DNA from: an uncultured Campylobacter sp.
GTDB lineage: Bacteria > Campylobacterota > Campylobacteria > Campylobacterales > Campylobacteraceae
Length of the DNA: 55,518 bases
NCBI RefSeq assembly: GCF_937997535.1
Contig: NZ_CALKTT010000099.1
Span: forward strand, 1 to 55,518
Direction of reading: 5' to 3'
Shown: positions 7,941 to 16,386 of the stretch, piece by piece
How the letters are laid out: each line of letters starts with the position of its first letter
How positions within the stretch are numbered: the first letter of the stretch is position 1
Program-made: the position numbers and the translations under genes
The notes under the pieces: model-generated
Told to the model about the DNA's origin: nothing
Database searches by the model: none
Seen by the model: only the letters and a program-made list of their open reading frames with translations

Positions 7941-9975
7941 CGAGCCTGTTTGCCTCATTGATCTTTGGAATGCCCATTTCTTCGATATTTAAAGGCGGCG
8001 CGGGTTTAAATTTCGCCTCATCCTCTTGCGCTTCAAAAGGCGGCTCATCATCTCTTTCAAAATACGTAGTGCCCTCTTGCTGAGTGTTATTTGCGCCTTG
8101 CGATGTGTCTTTTGCGCCTTGCAGAGTGTCCGCTAAATTTTTATGCACGCCCTCTGTTTCGGGCGAGATACCGCCCGCTATTACATCATCTAAATGTTGA
8201 CCCTCAAATTCTTGCTTTTGCGGTGCGTCCTGTGCCGCGCGCTGTACCTCTGCTAAGCCCTGCTCTGCGCTAAATTTAGACTCGCCGTCTATCTCCTCGC
8301 CGACCTGCGCATCGCTTTGACCGAAGCTAGGCATCTCGTCAAAATCGATATTTACCCCGGAATTTCGAGCACCAGCAGAGCTTTCGTTTAAACTTACGCC
8401 GCTATTTTGAGCTTCGTTAAAATTTTGGGCTTCATTAAAATTCTGCGTTAAATTTTGCTGCAAATTCTGAGCCGCATCGGGATTCGGCATATCGAAGCGC
8501 GCCGCAGCGGGCTCCTCAAAGCCCTGATCTTGCAGCTGCGAGACGTAGTCGAGATTGTCGTTTTCATTAAAGATCGCACTCTCGCTGGGCTCGCCGCCGA
8601 AGCTCGTATCGACAAAGCGGGTAAATCTGCCCTGAAAGCCCACCTCGATCGTCCTGCCCGCCTCGCCCGAGCGGTTTTTGCCGACGATAATTTCGGCCTT
8701 TTCCTGATAGTCGTTGCGCCTAAACACGGGCTCGCCCGCGTCCTTGCCCTCGGCCTCCAGCCGCGAAATGCGCTCGCGCTCCATCTGCTCTTTATAAACC
8801 TCATCGCGATAGACGAAAAGTATAATGTCGGCGTCCTGCTCGATAGCGCCGCTTTCGCGCAGATCGCTTAGCATCGGGCGTTTGTTAGAGCGCGCCTCAA
8901 GCGAGCGGTTTAGCTGCGACAGCGCGATGATTGGGATGTTGAGCTCGCGCGCTAAGAGCTTGAGCCCGCGCGAAATTTCGGCGATTTGCAGGTGGCGTTC
9001 GGAGTAGTTGCTCGTGCTCGTCATAAGTCCGATGTAATCGATCACGCAAAGCTTGATATTGGCGTCTGCGGATTTGAGTTTGCGCAGCTGGGTGCGGACT
9101 TGGTGGATGTTTACATAGCCGCTGTCATAGACGAAAAGCGGCATATTCAGCACCGCGTCGCAGGCGTCGTTGAAGCGCGTCCAGTCGTCGTCGCTGAGCT
9201 TGGCGCTCATTATGTCGCTTAGCGGGATCGAGCTAAGCGCGCTTAGTATGCGATACATCAGCTGCACGGAGGGCATCTCGAGCGAGAAAAATACGACGCC
9301 CTTGCCGCTTTGCAGAGTTTTCATCATCAAATTTAGCGCAAAAGCGGTCTTTCCCATACCGGGGCGGGCGGCGATTATGATGAGCTCACCCGGTTTCAAC
9401 CCCTTCGTGCAGTCGTTTAGGAAGCGAAAGCCCGTATCTAGCCCCACGAGCTCCGAGCCTGCGAGCGCCTTTTGGCGCTTCAGCTCCTCTACTACGTCGG
9501 CGATGATCTCGTGCGATTTTTTGATGCCGCCGTGGCGCTCCTCATCGACGAGCTCGTAAATTTTAGAGCTGATTTTATCGGCGGTGTCTTTGCTGCGCAC
9601 GGCTTCGTTTACCATCGAAGGGATCTCGTGCGCGACCTTGATTAGCGAGCGCTTGATCGATTTTTCGCGCAGCTCGAGCGCGTATTTTGGGGCATCGACC
9701 ACGCCGCTGGTGGCTACAACCTCGGTAAATGCGCCATCGTCGTAGCGCTCGGCTAGCCATTTTTTAACGAAGCTCGGCGCGATCGGCTCGTTGTGCGAGG
9801 AGCACTTGACGATCGCCTCGTAGATGTCGGCGTGCGGCTTATAGAAAAAATCGCCGACCGAGATTATCTCGCTCAGCTCGCCGTATGCGTCCTCGTTTTG
9901 CAAAAGCGAGCTTAAAATCGCGCGCTCCATATCCAGATCGTATAAATTTGCAGGCACATTCTGCTTCGTTACCAT
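7912..9975 (-). CDS. dnaB: Replicative DNA helicase DnaB with long C-terminal extension
   Basis: Hexameric 5'-3' helicase of the replication fork. The N-terminal primase-interacting domain begins at LYDLDMERAILSSLL. The RecA-like core shows Walker A AARPGMGKTA (about residues 202-211), Walker B LCVIDYIGLM (309-318), ISRGLKLLARE, ALSQLNRSLE and DLRESGAIEQDADIILF. The normal core ends near residue 456 (GFQGRFTRFVD). A further 230 or so residues follow, acidic and Gln/Asn-rich, with the tandem repeat NFNEAQ. Family members are usually 440-500 residues, so the 687-residue length is odd. GAGGGG precedes the ATG. The stop lies inside the start of the membrane-protein gene. Confidence 0.95.
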   Translation of the reverse strand: MVTKQNVPANLYDLDMERAILSSLLQNEDAYGELSEIISVGDFFYKPHADIYEAIVKCSSHNEPIAPSFVKKWLAERYDDGAFTEVVATSGVVDAPKYALELREKSIKRSLIKVAHEIPSMVNEAVRSKDTADKISSKIYELVDEERHGGIKKSHEIIADVVEELKRQKALAGSELVGLDTGFRFLNDCTKGLKPGELIIIAARPGMGKTAFALNLMMKTLQSGKGVVFFSLEMPSVQLMYRILSALSSIPLSDIMSAKLSDDDWTRFNDACDAVLNMPLFVYDSGYVNIHQVRTQLRKLKSADANIKLCVIDYIGLMTSTSNYSERHLQIAEISRGLKLLARELNIPIIALSQLNRSLEARSNKRPMLSDLRESGAIEQDADIILFVYRDEVYKEQMERERISRLEAEGKDAGEPVFRRNDYQEKAEIIVGKNRSGEAGRTIEVGFQGRFTRFVDTSFGGEPSESAIFNENDNLDYVSQLQDQGFEEPAAARFDMPNPDAAQNLQQNLTQNFNEAQNFNEAQNSGVSLNESSAGARNSGVNIDFDEMPSFGQSDAQVGEEIDGESKFSAEQGLAEVQRAAQDAPQKQEFEGQHLDDVIAGGISPETEGVHKNLADTLQGAKDTSQGANNTQQEGTTYFERDDEPPFEAQEDEAKFKPAPPLNIEEMGIPKINEANRLDDDDAPLDL

Positions 9976-10926
9976 CGCTTCCCCTCGTTTCGCGCGCTTT
10001 TGCGCGTCTAAATTTTAAGCTCTATAAAATCGTAAATTTTAATCCGCAGCCCCCGGTCCAGCGCTTTTGAAAACCGATGCGGCTTTGAACGCTCGTCGCG
10101 AGACCTTAGAACTATCGCAGCTTTGAAAATTTCGCGCTTCCAAAAGCCACGCGATTTTAAGCCGCTGCGCTCTTATGCCGCACACACCGCGGCTATTTAA
10201 AGCTGCGCCTAAAGGCAGCCGCGGCGGATTTAAAATTTTGAAATTTCATAGAGCTTGAAATTTCACTAGGGCTTAGAATTCTTTAAAAATTTTAAGCCCG
10301 TATATTAAAATTTAGCGCCCCCGGCTCGGGCATTAAATTTTGCGCCCAAGCTGCGGCAAGCGAACTTTGCTAAATTTAAACCGAAATGTCGCGATCTGAA
10401 ATTTTTCAAACGCATTAAACAATGAGCCAAATGCCGCGGCATTTAAATTTAACGCTCGCCCTCTGTTTCGCAAAACAGTGTGTCTGTCGCAATAAATCGC
10501 ACTAAATTTAACGCGGCTAAACTTCAATGTCGTGCCTTGAAATTTTACGCCGCTGAGCTCTATGGTTTAAAATTTTACGTATCGAAATTTCACGCCGCAA
10601 ATTTAGCACCGAATCGCGAGGCTCAAATTTTAAAATAAAATTTCACGGCGAATTGCAAAGTTAAAATTTCAAACCCAAAATTCCAAAACGAAATCCTAGA
10701 GCTAAAATTTTAAACCTGAAATTCCAAACTAAAATTCCAAGCCGCATTCCCAAAAGCTCAAATTTAAAAGCGTCGCCTCGGAATTAAATTTTAAAATTTT
10801 ACGCCTCAGACACGCTGTGTTGATGAGCCTAAACGAACCGCAGTGAACCCAACGCGCCCAAACGCCGATCCGCGCGGCTGAGCCGCGCGCAATAAAGACT
10901 TTAGCAAACCGGGTGCTCCGCAGCTA
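9976..10926. other. Long gap (951 bp) without a gene
   Basis: There is no supported coding sequence. The left half mixes GC-rich stretches with AAATTT words; the right part is the periodic A/T-core array listed separately. The only sizeable open frame (10333-10527, minus) has no ribosome site and is made of the same repeated words. Confidence 0.6.
10571..10764. repeat. Degenerate 13-14 bp tandem array of A/T cores
   Basis: Cores of the form AATT (a few AATC or CATT) start at about 10571, 10586, 10600, 10612, 10626, 10639, 10651, 10665, 10679, 10692, 10706, 10720, 10733, 10746 and 10761. The steps are 12-15 bp, mostly 13 or 14. Typical units are AAATTTCACGCCGC, AAATTTCACGGCG and AAATTCCAAACT. 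The spacers are not conserved beyond a GC or C-rich bias. It resembles no repeat family known to me. Confidence 0.6.
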
Positions 10927-11994
10927 TCACGCCCCTTCGCGAACCCGCACCTCGTCCTCGACCTCTTGCAAAAACCGCTCCACGAGCTTGCTCTCATCGA
11001 GTTTGGCAACCACTTCGCCGTGGCGCATCACGATACCGCGCCCGTTGCCGAACGCGATCGCCACATCCGCGCCCTTCGCCTCGCCGATCGCATTTACGAC
11101 GCAGCCCATGACGCTGATATTTAGCGGCGTTTTGATGTGCGCGGTTTTTTCTTCGACGATTTTGATCGCGCTTAGCAGATCGCTTTGCAAACGCCCGCAA
11201 GTAGGGCACGAGATGATATTGACGCCGCTTTTTTGCACGCCCGCATCCTGCAGGATCGCGCGCGCGACGCGGATCTCCTCCTCAAGCTCGCCCGTGATGC
11301 TCACGCGCATCGTATCGCCGATCCCCTCCATCAGAAGTGCTCCCAGCGCGATTGCGCTCTTGATGCTTGCATGAAATTTCGTCCCCGCCTCGGTCACGCC
11401 CAGATGAAAAGGATACTCGCATAGCGGGCGTAGCGCGCGATATGCGGCCACCGTGCTCGGCGCATCCGAAGTCTTAAGCGAGATCGCAATGTCGCTAAAG
11501 TCCTCATCCTCAAGCAGCGCGGCGTTATACAGCGCGCTTTGCACCATCGCCTCCACGCTGCGGCCGTATTTTTGCTCAAACTGCTCCTCGAGTGAGCCCA
11601 AATTTACGCCGATGCGGATAGGCAGGCTGCGAGCTTTGCACGCGCGCACGACCTCTTTGATACGCTCCTTGCCGCCGATATTGCCCGGATTGATGCGGAT
11701 AGCATCGACAAACTCCGCGACCTGCAGCGCCAAGCGAAAATTAAAATGAATGTCCGCTACGATAGGAAGCGGCGAGCTTTTTTTTATCCGCGCGAGCGCG
11801 TCAGCGTCCTGCTTATCAAGCACGGCGCAGCGCACGATGTCGCAGCCCGCGAAATACAGGCGGTTTATCTGCTCTAGCGTGCCCTCCACATCTTTGGTTT
11901 TAGAAAAGCTCATCGACTGCACGGAGATGGGCGCGCCGCCGCCGATTTTGACGGAGCCGACGGAGATTTGGCGGGTCGGATAGCGATTTTTCAA
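10927..11994 (-). CDS. ispG: 4-hydroxy-3-methylbut-2-enyl diphosphate synthase
   Basis: Sixth step of the non-mevalonate isoprenoid pathway: reduces MEcPP to HMBPP with a [4Fe-4S] cluster. The TIM-barrel part starts with QISVGSVKIGGGAPISVQSMS; the C-terminal part has the cluster cysteines in SCPTCGR and in GCVVNAIGEAKGADV. The 355 residues fit the short bacterial form. The start is a TTG at 11994 with AAAGG about 10 nt upstream; no ATG is available nearby. Monocistronic as seen, flanked by long gaps. A second isoprenoid gene, ispE, is at 42084-42827. Confidence 0.95.
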   Translation of the reverse strand: MKNRYPTRQISVGSVKIGGGAPISVQSMSFSKTKDVEGTLEQINRLYFAGCDIVRCAVLDKQDADALARIKKSSPLPIVADIHFNFRLALQVAEFVDAIRINPGNIGGKERIKEVVRACKARSLPIRIGVNLGSLEEQFEQKYGRSVEAMVQSALYNAALLEDEDFSDIAISLKTSDAPSTVAAYRALRPLCEYPFHLGVTEAGTKFHASIKSAIALGALLMEGIGDTMRVSITGELEEEIRVARAILQDAGVQKSGVNIISCPTCGRLQSDLLSAIKIVEEKTAHIKTPLNISVMGCVVNAIGEAKGADVAIAFGNGRGIVMRHGEVVAKLDESKLVERFLQEVEDEVRVREGA

Positions 11995-12611
11995 ATTTAA
12001 GCCTTTAGAATTTTTTGCGCTATTTTATTCAAAACGGGGTTAAAATTTAATAATTCGCACTCGCCACCCGCCGTATAATTTCACTCGCTAAATTTTGCTT
12101 TCGCACTTGCGGAAAATTTTATTTCGCCGTGAAATTTTAGCAAATAGAGTTCTATAAAATTCCGCCATCTAATAAAATTCTAAAAATTCCGACAACAAAT
12201 GAAACTCTACAAAATTTGATGGCAAGCGAAATTTAATAAACCACGCAGCTAAGCAAAATTCCGCAAACTTGGCAGGCAAGCGAAGTCCTGCGACGTAAAA
12301 TTACAAAATTAAGCTTTTTAAATTTTGGCGAAATTTTACCCACAGTATCGTCGCAGCGCTCACTCGCGCAAAACGAGTGCAGTATGGTTTATCCTAGCAG
12401 CGCGGCATGCAGTCGTGAAATTTCAAAGCAAGTGGATGAAATATAAAAATTCTATCTTTAATTGCAGCATTAGGGCATTGTTTCGCACGGCGGCAAAGCC
12501 GAAAAAACGTCAGCCGTTCGTGTTTGCACACCGCGCCAGTATCGCGATCTTATAGAGGCAGCAAAATTTAAACCGCCTACGCATATAAATTGCGCTGGCG
12601 CGCCGCCTAGG
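11995..12611. other. Gap (617 bp) without a gene
   Basis: Rich in AAATTTT and AAAATTCC words at irregular 14-27 bp spacing, a looser version of the arrays elsewhere. A 76-codon plus-strand frame at 12325-12555 has no ribosome site or recognisable protein character. No hairpin with a U-run was found. Confidence 0.5.
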
Positions 12612-13676
12612 CTAGCGCACCAGCTCCATATTCACCTTGACCCTGCTCATCTTGTCCTGCAGCATATCCATCACCGACTCATTGCGCGACGAAGCGTCAT
12701 CCGTCGGGGCTTCGTGCTGCTGCCACTTACTTTTCGGCGCGGCAGGACCCCACTGCGACGAAAATATCAGCCCGCGCTTTTTCTCGGTCTCAGGCGCAGG
12801 CTCATACGGCTGTGGAGCGGGCTTCGCCCAACGCTCATCATAACGCATCGCAGCACCTTGCCCTAGCGCATTACTTCGCTCTGGCGACGGCATCCTACCA
12901 AGCGCGCTACCGCCAGAGCGCCCTATCGCACGGTTAAAGCGAGCAGATGTGGGAAGATAGGGCGCGCGAGCATTTTGACGAGCCGTATACTTCGTGGCGC
13001 TCGAATGAGCTGCAGCTGTATGCCCCATAGCGCCAGAACGAGTTGCACTATAGCCATAGCGAGCTTGCGGTTGTGCAATTCGAGTCGTCGTTAATTTTCG
13101 AGCTTGTGCGTCTACGGTTCTGCCGGTCTGCTCATCTGCGCCTCCGTGAGTTTGCGCGCTTGCATTTCTCCGCATATCTGCACCTCTGTAAGTTTGCTCC
13201 GTATCGCGGGCGTTTGGCACCTCATCCTCATCAATACGGGTCTTTGGCAAACGCATCAGCGTCGCGACTAGGCTCTTGCTAGCTCCATTCTGACTGCCTG
13301 ATTGACTAGCCGGGCGCCTAGGTGCTTTATTTCTCGCAGAATGCGATGCGGAATTTTGCCCGGGATTTTTAGTAAAATTTTTCGTACTTTTTTGCGTGGA
13401 ATTTTTAGCTGAATTCCCAGATGCACGCATATTTTTTGTGAACTTGGAATTTGAAAGGCTTTTAGCATTTGCAGATTTTTTAGCATGTGGCTCGGCAGAG
13501 AATTTTGCCGAGGTATTTTTACTCGGATGATCTTTGGCTCGCAGATTTTGAGATGAAATTTTATATTTATGGTTTTGCTGCGCGGCGGTAGATTTGTGGC
13601 TTTGCTGCGCGGCAAAAGCGCCAGAAAAGCTCGTCAAAATGAACGCGATTAAAAAGATACGAGCTAAATTTTTCAT
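12612..13676 (-). CDS. Secreted low-complexity protein of unknown function
   Basis: A 354-residue protein starting MKNLARIFLIAFILTSF with a signal peptide ending near G-A-F-A-A. Residues about 25-130 are very rich in Lys, Asn, Ser and Thr, with repeated K-N-x-T/S words; the middle is Arg/Ala/Thr/Gln-rich. The C-terminal 90 residues look more like a real domain: PSPERSNAL, then KRGLIFSSQWGP, and an acidic-to-basic helix ending SRVKVNMELVR. The ATG at 13676 has AAAGGAAA before it; an ATG five codons upstream lacks a site. No family recognised. A nucleic-acid or wall-binding role is only a guess from charge. Confidence 0.6.
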   Translation of the reverse strand: MKNLARIFLIAFILTSFSGAFAAQQSHKSTAAQQNHKYKISSQNLRAKDHPSKNTSAKFSAEPHAKKSANAKSLSNSKFTKNMRASGNSAKNSTQKSTKNFTKNPGQNSASHSARNKAPRRPASQSGSQNGASKSLVATLMRLPKTRIDEDEVPNARDTEQTYRGADMRRNASAQTHGGADEQTGRTVDAQARKLTTTRIAQPQARYGYSATRSGAMGHTAAAHSSATKYTARQNARAPYLPTSARFNRAIGRSGGSALGRMPSPERSNALGQGAAMRYDERWAKPAPQPYEPAPETEKKRGLIFSSQWGPAAPKSKWQQHEAPTDDASSRNESVMDMLQDKMSRVKVNMELVR

Positions 13677-14236
13677 CGTTTTCCTTTCCATGGATTTTAG
13701 GCGAAATTTAGCAAAGCTTAGATTAAGCCGCGTTAAATTTAATAAGTAAGGCTATGGAATTTCAGCTCTAATTCCAAGCCGTATCGCTAAACAAAACATT
13801 GATAAAGGCTAAACTTTAAAAATTCCGTAGCTAGGATTCTGTTTGGCAATAAAATTTTATCACAACAAAAATATGATGCCACGAAAAAATTTTATCTTGT
13901 AAGTGTTTAGGTGGGATAGCTGAAAATTTTAAAGTTTTAGAATTCTGCGCTTAAATTTTGAGCGGCAAGTCAGAATTTAAGGTAAAAAGCAAGCTTAAAT
14001 AAAGTTTTTAAATTTAAAGGATAATGCGGCAAAACTGTAAATTTGCGGTGAGATACGAAATTTATAAGATCATGCAGTGACTAAAAATCACACCGCTTAA
14101 TCGCTAATTCATAATAAATCGCCGCGCCTTAGACATATCCAAAACGCGGCACATCTCATTTTACGGCGCATAGCAAAAGCATCGCCGCAAAGGCATTGCG
14201 GGGGCACCGTAAAATCTCACCACGCCGTTGCAATGG
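13677..14236. other. Gap (560 bp) without a gene
   Basis: Contains AAATTTTA-type words and a GC-richer right end leading to the hairpin behind groEL. I see no coding frame with a ribosome site and no recognisable RNA gene. Confidence 0.5.
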
Positions 14237-14264
14237 CATAGGAGCGCCGAATGACGCTCCTATG
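14237..14264 (-). terminator. Perfect 10-bp hairpin just after groEL
   Basis: The arms CATAGGAGCG and CGCTCCTATG pair perfectly around an 8-nt loop, three bases downstream of the groEL stop codon in the direction of transcription. No U-run follows, so it may protect the 3' end of the mRNA or terminate weakly. Confidence 0.6.
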
Positions 14265-14267
14265 GGA

Positions 14268-15905
14268 CTACATCATTCCACCCATGCCACCCATTCCGCC
14301 CATATCAGGTATTGGAGGCATTGCAGGTTTCTCCTCTTTGATCTCGCTTACGGTCGCTTCGGTCGTTAGAAGCAGGCTTGCGACGGAGACCGCATTTTGA
14401 AGCGCGATACGCTCGACTTTGACCGGATCGATGATACCTGCGTCAAACATATTGACGTACTCGCCATTTGCGGCGTTGAAGCCGAATTTTTTGTCTTTGT
14501 TCTGCTCGACGGCGTTTGCTACGACGCCCGCGTCAAATCCCGCATTCTCGGCGATCTGGCGAAGCGGAGCGAAAAGCGCGCGCTTAACGATGTCTGCGCC
14601 GATAAGCTCGTCGCCGCTTAGAGCTAGTTTTACGCTAAGTCCAGCTCTGATTAGAGCAGCGCCGCCACCGATTACGATACCCTCGTCTACGGCCGCTTTG
14701 GTTGCATTTAGAGCGTCGTCCACGCGATCTTTTTTCTCTTTCATCTCGGTTTCGGTCGCAGCGCCCACCTTGATGACCGCAACGCCGCCGCTAAGCTTAG
14801 CCATGCGCTCTTGAAGCTTCTCTTTGTCGTAATCGCTCGTAGTTTCGGCGATTTGAGCTTTGATCTGCGAAACGCGCGCGTCAATATCTTTTTTCTTGCC
14901 CGCGCCGCCTACGATAGTGGTGTTGTCTTTGTCGATCACGATGCGCTCGGCTTGTCCGAGATCGGCCATAGAAGCGCTTTCCAGCGTTCTTCCAAGCTCC
15001 TCGCTGATGACGGTGCCGCCCGTTAAAATCGCGATATCTTCAAGCATCGCCTTTCTGCGATCGCCAAATCCAGGGGCTTTGACCGCGGATATATTTAGCA
15101 CGCCGCGAAGTTTATTTACGACTAAAGTCGCAAGTGCCTCGCCCTCGATATCCTCGGCGATGATTAGAAGCGGTTTGCCGCTTTTTTGAACCTGCTCCAA
15201 AACCGGAAGTAGATCTTTTAAATTTGTAATTTTTTTGTCAAATAGAAGCACTAGTGGAGAAGCTAGCTCGACTAGCATCTTCTCGGCATTTGTAATGAAA
15301 TATGGGCTTAGATAGCCGCGGTCAAACTGCATTCCCTCGACTACGTTTAACTCATCGTTGATAGATTTCGCCTCTTCAACGGTGATGACGCCGTCCTTGC
15401 CGACTCTTTCCATAGCGTCTGCGATCAGATCGCCCACCGCGCTGTCGTTATTGGCAGAGATCGTAGCGACCTGAGCGATCTCTTTTTTGCCACTTACTTT
15501 TTTGGATGATTTTTTTAGCTCCTCAATAACCGCAGCGCTAAATTTATCCATACCGCGCTTAACTTCGATCGGATTTGCGCCCGCAGTTACGTTGCGTAGA
15601 CCCTCTTTAAAGATCGCGTGAGCTAGTACGGTCGCAGTCGTAGTGCCGTCGCCTGCTTGATCGTTAGTTTTGCTCGCTACTTCGCGCACCAAGGAAGCGC
15701 CCATATTCTCTAGCGTATCTTTTAGCTCAATCTCTTTAGCGACGGTTACGCCGTCTTTTGTGATCGCCGGAGCGCCGAAGCTTTTTTGGATTAAGACATT
15801 GCGACCGCGAGGTCCCATCGTAACTTTAACTGCGTCGTTTAGCTTTCTAACGCCCGCGTAAAGCTTGTTTCTTGCGTCGTCTGAAAAAATAATCTCTTTT
15901 GCCAT
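14268..15905 (-). CDS. groL: Chaperonin GroEL (Hsp60)
   Basis: ATP-driven folding chamber of the cytosol, working with GroES. The 545 residues span the whole family: KEIIFSDDARNKL at the start, the ATP-site motif GDGTTTATVLA, the apical domain with RGYLSPYFI, and GGGAALIRA in the returning equatorial domain. The tail is the characteristic Gly-Met repeat (GGMGGMGGMM). The ATG at 15905 has AAGGAT upstream; a TTG two codons earlier is not needed. It follows groES by 12 bp in one operon, controlled by the promoter and CIRCE element upstream of groES. Confidence 0.98.
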   Translation of the reverse strand: MAKEIIFSDDARNKLYAGVRKLNDAVKVTMGPRGRNVLIQKSFGAPAITKDGVTVAKEIELKDTLENMGASLVREVASKTNDQAGDGTTTATVLAHAIFKEGLRNVTAGANPIEVKRGMDKFSAAVIEELKKSSKKVSGKKEIAQVATISANNDSAVGDLIADAMERVGKDGVITVEEAKSINDELNVVEGMQFDRGYLSPYFITNAEKMLVELASPLVLLFDKKITNLKDLLPVLEQVQKSGKPLLIIAEDIEGEALATLVVNKLRGVLNISAVKAPGFGDRRKAMLEDIAILTGGTVISEELGRTLESASMADLGQAERIVIDKDNTTIVGGAGKKKDIDARVSQIKAQIAETTSDYDKEKLQERMAKLSGGVAVIKVGAATETEMKEKKDRVDDALNATKAAVDEGIVIGGGAALIRAGLSVKLALSGDELIGADIVKRALFAPLRQIAENAGFDAGVVANAVEQNKDKKFGFNAANGEYVNMFDAGIIDPVKVERIALQNAVSVASLLLTTEATVSEIKEEKPAMPPIPDMGGMGGMGGMM

Positions 15906-15917
15906 TTTCAATCCTTT

Positions 15918-16181
15918 TTATTTAATTATGCCTAAAACATCTTCTAAATTTAAGATAAGAAATTTCTTATCATCTAAGCTAATCTCGCTGCCTGCGTATT
16001 TTGCAAACGCTACGGTATCGCCATTTTTGACGCCTTCACATTCGCTGCCGACGGCTACGATTTTGCCGGTCGAAGGCTTCTCCTTTGAAGCATTGTCGGG
16101 GATGATGATGCCCGAAGCGGTCTTTTTGGTTTCCTCCTCGCGCTCTATTAGAACGCGCTTGCCAAGTGGTTGAAATTTCAT
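15918..16181 (-). CDS. groS: Co-chaperonin GroES (Hsp10)
   Basis: An 87-residue lid protein for GroEL. It has the family start FQPLGKRVLIEREEE, the mobile loop region KKTASGIIIPDNASKEKPS, the GKIVAVG strand and GDTVAFAKYAGSEI. It is slightly shorter than the 95-97 residues of many bacteria, normal for Campylobacterota. First gene of the groES-groEL operon; AAAGGACTG precedes the ATG. Confidence 0.98.
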   Translation of the reverse strand: MKFQPLGKRVLIEREEETKKTASGIIIPDNASKEKPSTGKIVAVGSECEGVKNGDTVAFAKYAGSEISLDDKKFLILNLEDVLGIIK

Positions 16182-16214
16182 TTCAGTCCTTTCTTTGATT
16201 TGTGATTTCTAAAA

Positions 16215-16241
16215 TTGGCACTCAATGTGTTTGAGTGCTAA
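16215..16241 (-). promoter_or_regulatory. CIRCE operator (HrcA site)
   Basis: Inverted repeat TTAGCACTC / GAGTGCCAA with a 9-nt spacer on the minus strand, one base from the consensus in the arm nearest groES. It begins 2 nt downstream of the -10 box, so it covers the expected transcription start. CIRCE is the binding site of the heat-shock repressor HrcA; hrcA itself is not in this window. Confidence 0.93.
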
Positions 16242-16242
16242 G

Positions 16243-16271
16243 ATTATATGCAAAATTTAAAATCTTGTCAA
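16243..16271 (-). promoter_or_regulatory. Consensus sigma-70 promoter of groES-groEL
   Basis: A perfect TTGACA (16266-16271) and a perfect TATAAT (16243-16248) are separated by exactly 17 nt on the minus strand. A full -35 box is unusual for Campylobacter, whose vegetative promoters generally rely on the -10 box and upstream A/T periodicity. Confidence 0.9.
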
Positions 16272-16349
16272 TAGTTTATGAAAAATTTTTATAAAACTTT
16301 AGTGATTTTAACTCAAGTATTAAGATTTCAAACGTTAAATTTTAAGGGC

Positions 16350-16355
16350 TATAAT
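16350..16355 (+). promoter_or_regulatory. Probable -10 box for the AsmA-like gene
   Basis: A perfect TATAAT lies 31 nt upstream of the ATG, with A/T-rich sequence before it and no -35 match, which fits the usual Campylobacter promoter. It is divergent from the groES promoter. Confidence 0.45.
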
Positions 16356-16386
16356 ACCCTCAAATTTTAAATTTTAAGGGGACGAA

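Noticed and set aside
10333..10527. Minus-strand open frame in the gap before ispG
   Set aside because: Composed of AAATTT-rich words, no ribosome site, no family resemblance.
10571..10764. CRISPR array
   Set aside because: Units are 13-14 bp, degenerate, with no constant repeat of 28-37 bp and no cas genes nearby.
12325..12555. Plus-strand open frame of 76 codons
   Set aside because: No ribosome site and no recognisable protein features; it lies among A/T-core words.
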